The notes under the pieces were generated by a model. That model did no database searches. It had not been told where the DNA came from and saw only the letters and a program-made list of their open reading frames with translations. Both the position numbers and the translations under genes were made by a program. 64,000 nucleotides of DNA, from the NCBI RefSeq assembly GCF_036588685.1, contig NC_086377.1:79738283-79802282 (forward strand), written 5' to 3'. Positions 28,101-37,100 of the stretch are shown here, one piece after another. How positions within the stretch are numbered: position 1 is the first letter of the stretch; every line of letters begins with the position of its first letter. Origin of the DNA: Mytilus trossulus. Its lineage: Eukaryota > Mollusca > Bivalvia > Mytilida > Mytilidae.

Positions 28101-31100
28101 ACAATAATACATAAATAACAACAGACTACTAGCAGTTAACTGACATGCCAGCTCCAGACTTCAATTAAACTGACTGAAAGATTTTGATTTCATCATATGA
28201 ACATCAGGCACAATCCTTCCCGTAAAGGGTTTAGTATCATACCATCATAACATATATGAGAAGAACATAACCCGTGTCATGCCAACAACTGTTTTTAGAA
28301 TAAATGTGTTTAGTTCCGACGCAAAGACCTTATCAGTGACTCAATATTAACGCCACAATATGCAATCTTTAATGACTTGACAACAGTATCGTAATTATAT
28401 CCCTTCTTAATAAGTCTATTCAAAGGTGTTGTAAGTTTATGAGGTGAATACTCAATGGATGATGTTTTTCAGCGGTTAATATGGCAGCAGTTTTGCTATA
28501 TAATCTAACCTCAAGATATATCATAAACTTTATAAGATATCGTATATAATAGTTCATAAGTTATCTTATATAGTTTGTAAGATATCTTATATAGTTCATG
28601 AGATATCTTATATAATGTATGAGATATCTTAAATAGTTTATATTAGATATTTCAAATAATTTTCTTTATCAGATATCTTAAAAATTATATAAGATATCTT
28701 ATAAACTATATGATCATGATGATATATCTTATAAACTATATAAGATATCTTATATAAAGTATATTTATAAGATATTTCATATAATTTATAAGATATCTTA
28801 TATAATTTTCTAAATATGATATCCAATTAACTATATAATGAGATCTCTTATATATTATATAGGATATCTTATATAAATCTTATATATTATATAAGATATC
28901 TTATATATTATGAGATAATTTGAAATTCGAATAAATAGCTAAACGGCTGGCCATAGGTTTATGTTTGCTGGTATATTTGTTTTTGTAATAGGCCTCGTTT
29001 ACCAAACTGTTAAGATGATAGTGCATCATGTGCAATGATACTCATGTATTACAACTTCCCTGGTCTCAACCCAATAACTTCTTCAATCAGTGTAGACATG
29101 TACAGGTGAAACTAAATAATACATTTTCCCTTTTTACAGGAAAATGATATTATTTTGTCTAAGATTTTATCGGCATAAAAAAATCCCAATTGGGATAACA
29201 ATTCCCAATTTGATATTCAAGGGACCGATTTGAAAACACCTGGAATCATCCCTGAAGATGATAGTTATATGTGTTGCTGGAGTATAATCAAATGGTAGTT
29301 TTGTTAGTAGTGTATGATTGGTGTAAAATGTGTTGCCGGAGTATGCTTAGATGGTAGTTTTGATAAAAGTGTATGATTGGTGTAGGGTGTGTTGGTGGAA
29401 TGTGATTGAATGGAAGTTTTGTTTATAGTGTATAATTGGTGTAAGGTGTATTGGTAGAATGTGATTAGATGGTAGTTTTGTAAACAGTGTATGATTGGTG
29501 TAAGATCTGTTGGTGAAATGTGATTAGATGGTAGTAAAGTGTGTTGTTGGAGTATGATTAGATGGTAGTTTTGTTAAATAGTGTATGATTGGTGTGAGGT
29601 GCATTAGTGGAATGTGCTTAGATGGAAGTAAGATGTGTTGCTGGAGTATGATTAGAAGGTAGTTTTGTAAGTAATGTAGCATTGGTGTTAGGTGTGTTGG
29701 TGGAGTATGATGAGATGGCAGTTGTGTCAGAAGTGTAAGAATGGTGTTAGTTGTGTTGGTGGAGTATGATGAGATGGTAGTTGTGTCAGTAATGTAGGAT
29801 TGGTGTTAGGTGAATTGGTGGAGAATGATGAGATGGTAGTTATGTCAGTAGTGTATGATTGGTGTTAGGTGTGTTGGTGGAGTATGATGAGATGGTAGTT
29901 GTGTCAGTAATGTAGGATTGGTGTTAGATGTGTTGGTAGGTTGAGGTCAAGTGAAAACTGTCTGACTGGCATGAGGACCTTGCAAGGTACGCACATACCA
30001 AATATAGTTATACTTTTACTGATAAAAGATAATTTAACATTACAAACATTTTTTTTTAAGTAGTCACTGAACCATGAAAATGAGGTCAAGGACATTGGAC
30101 ATGTGACTGGCTGAAACTTCGTAACATGAGGCATCCATATACAAAGTATGAAGCATCAAGGTCTTCCTTTTTCTAAAATATAAAGCTTTAAAGAAGTTAG
30201 CTAACGCCTCCGCCACTGCTTGATCACTATCCCTATGCCGAGCTTTCTGAGATTAAAGTCGCAGGCTCGACAAAAATTATCAGTTTTAAGGGGGCTCGCG
30301 GGTCTAAATCATTTTTTTAATTTAAAAAAAATGGGGTCACCGTTCATTTACGCTCACAATCTGCCTTCGAAAGAAGTATACATTTTTGTTAATGTCCTTT
30401 TTTCTGTTGACCTAATAGTGGAAATAGTTGTAATATCGAAATAAAAAAAGAACTAAATTACAGAAATCGCTAAAATTTTACAGTTATTTAGTTTATGTAC
30501 AGCTTTTTCGAAAACAACAATAAAAAATATAGGTCGCCAATGAGTAAATTTAAGATATTTCTATTTTAATGCCAAACAAGAGGCTGTCACAACAACAGCA
30601 AACCGGATTTATTAACATTTATTTGTGTCCTGGCAATATCACAAGAACCATTACTCCTGAACGGTAAAAGTCAAAATCGTCATTATTGAACTTGACCTAT
30701 ATTTTGTCATCAGTAACAACATATAAAAATTTCAAAAGCTTTAGTTGAATGGTTCATGAGAAAATGCACGGACACGACTGGAAACACCATTTTTCAATCT
30801 TTCAAGAACCATTACTCCTGAACGGTAAAAGTCAAAATCGTCATAATTGAACTTGACTTCCATTTTGTCATCAGTAACAACATATTAAAATTTGGGAAGC
30901 TTTGGAAGAACAGTTCATGCGTAAAAGTACGGACACGACTGGAAACTCCATTTTTTTATCTTTCAAGAACCATAACTCCTGAACGGTAAAAGTCAAAATC
31001 GTCATTATTGAACTTGACCTCCATTTTGTCATCAGTAACAACATATTAAAATTTTGGAAGCTTTGGTAGAACAGTTCATGCGTAAATGCACGGACATGAC

Positions 31101-34100
31101 TGGAACCTCCATTGTTTAATCTTTCAAGAACCATTACTCCTGAACGGCATAAGTCAAAATTGCTATTATTGAACTTGACCTTCATTTCGTTGTCAGTAAC
31201 AACATATTAAAATTTTAAAAGCTTTGGTTGAACGGTTCATGAGTTAATGCATGGACAACATTTGATTGCCGCCCGCCCGCCTGACTGCCCGCCCGCCGTA
31301 CATCCCCAAATCAGTAACCGAAATTTTTGTCACAAAAATCCGGTTAAAAATGGCATTTTTGCACCAAAGGGAGATAATTTGGAGCTTTTTCAATGATATC
31401 TACATTTTAAAAGTCACCTGAGGCCAACAAGAATTGATTTTTTGGAATGATTCTTGTACCATAATGATAAAGTAATTACTACTTAAGGTAATAAATGAAA
31501 TTTGTAATGAAAAATTATTGTTTAATTTTTTTCTGAAAATCTTATACCCGTGAGCCTCCTTAAGAAAACTGTGTTCATTCATTAAGTGTATTAATAAAAA
31601 GGTTTGTCCCTCCATGTAAACGTTAAGCACAGACTGATTTCTTCAAATTTAGTTTAACCTGTTTATTATACAGGTATTTCATCATAAAGTTGTACTTTAT
31701 TATATTTTATCTGCATCTGTTTACCCTCAACTATTGTATTTGTATTTATATTGTAATTGTACTTTCTCTGTTGACTTGTATTTAGTTTTTAGAGAATAAA
31801 ATATCTATCTATCTAATAAGAATAAAACGGAATGTTACCTCCAATGTTTTCACCCAAGGACTGCATCCTTGGTCTATTAAACATTTTGTAACATCAATCT
31901 GTCCATTCCTAGCAGCAAGATGTAAAGCTGTTTCTCCATCCTATAACAATATAAAATATAAACATGTTAATGGTGTGTGATAACAAAATCATGAGAGGAG
32001 TCAAACAATTTACCAAATGTAAGAAGTATAACATCGGGTAAGAAAATATCCAATTATATTTGTGTATAAACTATTAAATGGTAGATTATGATATATAAAT
32101 TCAATGTATATTTTCTGATTCAGTGAAACAAAACAGGTAAAAAAATAGTAAACTCTTAATTATATAAGTGTAACAAGTCAAATAATAGCAACATTCACTT
32201 TATATAAGTCAAACAAGTATTTGTTGTCCATTTAACATGCATAATAAACAACATGATTTTATGTTGATTCAGTAGAATGATCAAAGTTGAAAAAAAAAAA
32301 CTTTTTTCAAGAAACATTCAAACGAGTTATATTTTCTGATTCAGTGTGAAGAGACAAGAAAAATAAGACCCCACTTTATATAATTCTGTCAAGTATTTGT
32401 TATTTTTAAAAGATGTTTTACATTAGATCTTTTGAATTAACATTATCTGACTAAAGATGTTTACACAACTTGTTCTCATCAACTTCTCATTAAAATCAAA
32501 AGTTTACAAATAATTTTTCATCAGGAAACAAAATAAAACCTTAACTATCTGATTCAGTTCTGTGTTACGAATAAAATGAGACCCCACTTTATATAATTCT
32601 AACAAATATTTGTTGTCCATAAAACCTGTCTGATTAACAACATGATTTTGTGTAGATTCTGTATAAAGTGATGTTTGGTCAGAGTAAGGTGATTATATCT
32701 ATCATTACCTTGGATGTAGCGTCTAACTGACTGCCATGAGTGACTAGGTAAGTCACCACCTCCAGGTGTCCGTTCACAGCCGCCAACATTAATGGTGTCC
32801 ATCCTCTCTGTAATATCAACATATAACAGACATCAAAACTTGTGTCATAAACTGGACAATGTTGTGTAATAAATATAAACAAAATATATATCACATGAAT
32901 CAGTGGTCAAAACTGAATAAAATGACCAGTTACACTTTTATTTATATTCTACATAAACAACAAATAAACAACATGTTTTATTGTGAGATGTCAGAACTTC
33001 CATCAGAACTGCCAGGTTGAAAAAAAACTTTTTTCTAGAAACATAAATAATATTTATATCAATGGACTCAGCTGGACAAGACAATTAAAATGAGACCCCA
33101 CTTTATATAATTCTAACAAATATTTGTTGTCCATTAAATCTGTCTGATTAACAATGATTAAGAAGAATGACAAAAGTGAAAAAAAAAAACTTTTTTTCAA
33201 GAAACATTAAAACGATTTATATTTTCTGATTCAGTACGATGAGACAAGAAAATTAAGACCCCACTTTATATAATTCTGTCAAGTATTTTTTATTTTTAAA
33301 AGATGTTTTACATTAGATCTGTAGAATTAACATAATCTGACTAAAGATGTTAACACAACTTGTTCTCTTTAACTTCTCATTAAAATCAGATGTTTACAAA
33401 ATAATTTTTCGTCAAGAAACAAAATAAAACCTTAACTATCTGATTCAGTTCTGTTACGAATAAAATGAGACCCCACTTTATATAATTCTAACAAATATTT
33501 GTTGTCCATTAAACCTGTCTGATTAATAACATGATTTTGTGTAGATTCTGTATAAAGTGATGTTTGGTCAGAGTAAGGTGATTATATCTATCATTACCAG
33601 GTCTGTAGCGTCTAACTGACTGCCGTGAGTGACCAGGTAAGTCACCACCTCCAGGCGTCCTCTCGCAGCCGCCCATATTAATGGTGTCATTCCTACCTGT
33701 AATATCAACATATAACAGACATCAAAACTTGTGTCATAAACTGGACAATGTTGTGTAATAAATATAAACAAAATATATATCACATGAATCAGTGGTCAAA
33801 ACTGAATAAAATGACCAGTCACACTTTTATTTATATTCTACATAAACAACAAATAAACATGTTTTATTGTGAGATGTCAGAACTTCCATCAGAACTGTCA
33901 GGTTAAATAAAAACTTTTTTCTAGAAACATAAACAATATTTATATCAATGGACTCAGCTGGACAAGACAATTAAAATGAGACCCCACTTTATATAATTCT
34001 GTCAAATATTTGTTGTCCATTAAATCTGTCTGATTAACAATGATTAAGAAGAATGACAAAAGTGAAAAAAAAAACTTTTTTCAATAAACATTAAAATGGG

Positions 34101-37100
34101 TTATATGTTCTGATTCAGTAAGAAGAGACAAGAAAAATAAGACCCCACTTTATATAATTCTGTCAAGTAATTGTTATTTTTAAAAGATGTTTTACATTAA
34201 ATCTGTAGAATTAACATTACCTGACTAAAGCTGTTTACACAACTTGTTCTCATCAACTTCTCATTAAAATCAGATGTTTACAAAATAATTTTTCGTCAGG
34301 AAACAAAATTAATCCTTTACTATCTGATTCAGTTCTGTGTTACGAATAAAATGAGACCCCACTTTATATAATTCTAACAAATATGTGTTGTCCATTAAAC
34401 CTGTCTGATTAACAGTATTTTGTGTCTGTTCAAAATAATGATCAAAGTTTTGTGGTGAGTATAAGGGTAATATAGCAATGGTGTATGTTTGTGGTGAGTA
34501 TAAGTAAAGAACTGCAATAAGCCAATAGCCATGTTTATTTTTTTCAAGTTTGCATTGCCTATAAGTGTGATCTGTAACTTGTTTGTGATGAGTGTAATAA
34601 TGTCATTGCTATGTCACATGTTAGTGTTGAATATAAGAGTGTCACTGCTATGTCACATGCTGGTGTTGAGTATAAGATTGTCATTGCTACGTCACATGTT
34701 GGTGTTGAGTATAAGAGTGTCATTGCTATGTCACATGCTGTGTTGACTATAAGAGTGTCATTGCTATGTCACATGTTGGTGTTGAGTTAAAGAGTTTCAT
34801 TGCTATGTCACATGTTGGTATTGAGGTAAAGAGTGTCATTGCTGTCACATGTTGGTGTTGACTATAAGAGTGTCATTGCTATGTCACATGTTGGTGTTGA
34901 GCATATGAGTGTCATTGCTATGTTGACATTAAGAGTGTCATTGCTAATAGACATGTTGGTGATGATTATAAGAGTGTCATTGCTAAGTGACATGTTGGTG
35001 TTGACTATAAGAGTGTCGTTGCTATGTCATATGTTGGTGTTGAGTGTAATAGTGTCGCTGCAACGTCACATGTTGGTGTTGACTATAAGAGTGTCATTGC
35101 TATGTCACATGTTGGTGTTGAGGTAGAGTGGCATTGCTATATCACATGTTGGTGTTGACTATAAGAGTGTCATTGCTATGTCACATGTTGGTGTTGACTA
35201 TAAGAGTGTCATTGCTATGTCACATGCTGGTGTTGACTATAAGAGTGTCATTGCTTTGTCACATGTTGGTGTTGAGTATAAGAGTGTCATTGCCATGTCA
35301 CATGTTGGTGTTGAGTATAAGAGTGTCATTGCTATGTCACATGTTGGTGTTGACTATAAGAGTGTCATTGCCATGTCACATGTTGGTGTTGAGGTAAAGA
35401 GTGTCATTCATATGTCACATGTTGGTGTTGACTATAATAGTGTCATTGCCATGTCACATGTTGGTGTTGAGGTAAAGAGTGTCATTGCTATGTCACATGT
35501 TGGTGTTGACTATAAGAGTGTCATTGCTATGTCACATGTTGGTGTTGAGTATAATAGTGTCATTGCTATGTCACATGTTGGTGTTGACTATAAGAGTGTC
35601 ATTGCTATGTCACATATCAGTGTTTACTATAAGAGTGACATGTTGGTGTTAGTATTACCTCAACACTAACACGTGACATAGCAATGACACTATTATAGTC
35701 AACACCAACATGTGACAGCAATGATACTCATATGCTCAACACCAACATGATATAGCAATGACATTCTTATAGTCAACACCAAGACTGTGAGAATGTCATT
35801 GCTATGTCACATGTTGGTGTTGACTATAAGTGTGTCATTGCTATGTCACTTGTTAGTGTTGACTATAAGAGTGTCACTGTTATGTCACATGTTGGTGTTG
35901 ACTATAAGAGTGTCAATGCTATGTCACATGTTGGTGTTGAGGTACATAGTGTCATTGTTATGTGACATGGTAGTGTTGATTATAAGAGTGTCATTGCTAT
36001 GTCACATGTTGATGTTGACTATAAGAGTGTCATTGCTATGTCACATGTTGGTGTTGAGGTAAAAAGTGTCATTGCTATGTCACATGGTGGTGTTGAGCAT
36101 ATGAGTGTCATTGCTATGTCACATGTTAGTGTTGACTATAAGAGTGGCATTGCTATGTCACATGTTGGTGTTGACTATAAGAGTGTCATTGCTATGTCAC
36201 ATGTTGGTGTTGAGTATAAGAGTGTCATTGCTATGTCACATGTTGGTGTTGACTATAAGAGTGTCATTGCTATGTCATATGTCAGTGTTTACTATAAGAG
36301 TGACATGTTAGTGTTGACTATAAGAGTGTCATTGCTATGTCACATGTTGGTGTTGAGCATATGAGTGTCTTGCTATGTCACATGTTTATGTTGAGGTAAA
36401 GAGTGTCATTGTTATGTCACATGTTGGTGTTGACTATAAGAGTGTCATTGCTATGTCACATGTTAGTGTTGAGTATAAGAGTGTCATTGCTATGTCACAT
36501 GTTGGTGTTTACTATCAGAGTGTCATTGCTATGTCACATGTTGGTTTTTACTATCAGAGTGTCATTGCTATTATGTCACATGTTGGTGTTTAGGTAAACA
36601 GTGCCATTGCTATGTCAAAAGTTGATGTTGAGGTAGAGTGTCATTGGTATGTCACATGTCGGTGTTGAGGTAAAGAGTGTCATTGCTATGTCACATGTTG
36701 GTGTTGACTATAAGAGTGTCATTGCTGTCACATTTTGGTGTTGACTATCAGAGTGTCATTGCTATGTCAAAAGTTGGTTTTGACTACAAGAGTGTATAAA
36801 AAAGAAGATGTGTTATGATTGCCAATGAGACAACTATCCACAAAAGACCAAAATGACACAAACATTAACAATTATAGTTCACCGTACGGCCTTCAACAAT
36901 GAGCAAAGCCCATACCGCATATAGTCAGCTATAAAAGGCCCCTATAAGACAATGTAAAACAATTCAAGCAAGAAAACTAACGGCCTTATATATGTAAAAT
37001 ATGAACGAAAAACAAATATGTAACACATAAACAAACGACAACCACTGAATCGCAGGCTCCTGACTTGGGCCAGGCACATCATTGCTATGTCACATGTTGG

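Larger units (their letters stand above)
23612..29254. mobile_element. 5.6-kb TIR element (CAGGGATGATTCCA), no transposase found
   Basis: Perfect 14-bp TIRs: CAGGGATGATTCCA at 23612-23625 and its inverse at 29241-29254. The 5-bp AAGAT flanks both sides (23607-23611 and 29255-29259); removing the element rejoins the 59-bp minisatellite. A CAGGG start suggests a hAT-type element. The interior is AT-rich and holds a nested family A tail and a palindromic tract. Its longest frames (about 100 codons at 26058 and on the minus strand at 24386) resemble nothing I know. Either the transposase is lost or it is highly diverged and split. Confidence 0.8.
23560..29940. repeat. 59-bp minisatellite, split by a 5.6-kb insertion
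   Basis: The unit 'ggtagttttgt...agtgtatgattggtgtaaggtgtgttggtggaatgtgattagat' is present once or twice at 23560-23611 and about 11 times at 29255-29940. The TIR element at 23612-29254 separates the two parts. Confidence 0.8.
32130..34440. repeat. 889-bp tandem segmental duplication carrying an ankyrin exon
   Basis: Landmarks such as 'gagacaagaaaa(a/t)taagaccccactttatataattctgtcaag' recur near 32350, 33240 and 34125, and 'cctgtctgatta' near 32620, 33510 and 34400. The ankyrin exon is present in two units (32709-32807, 33598-33696). The third unit, to the right, breaks off before an exon and runs into the 39-bp minisatellite. Confidence 0.9.
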
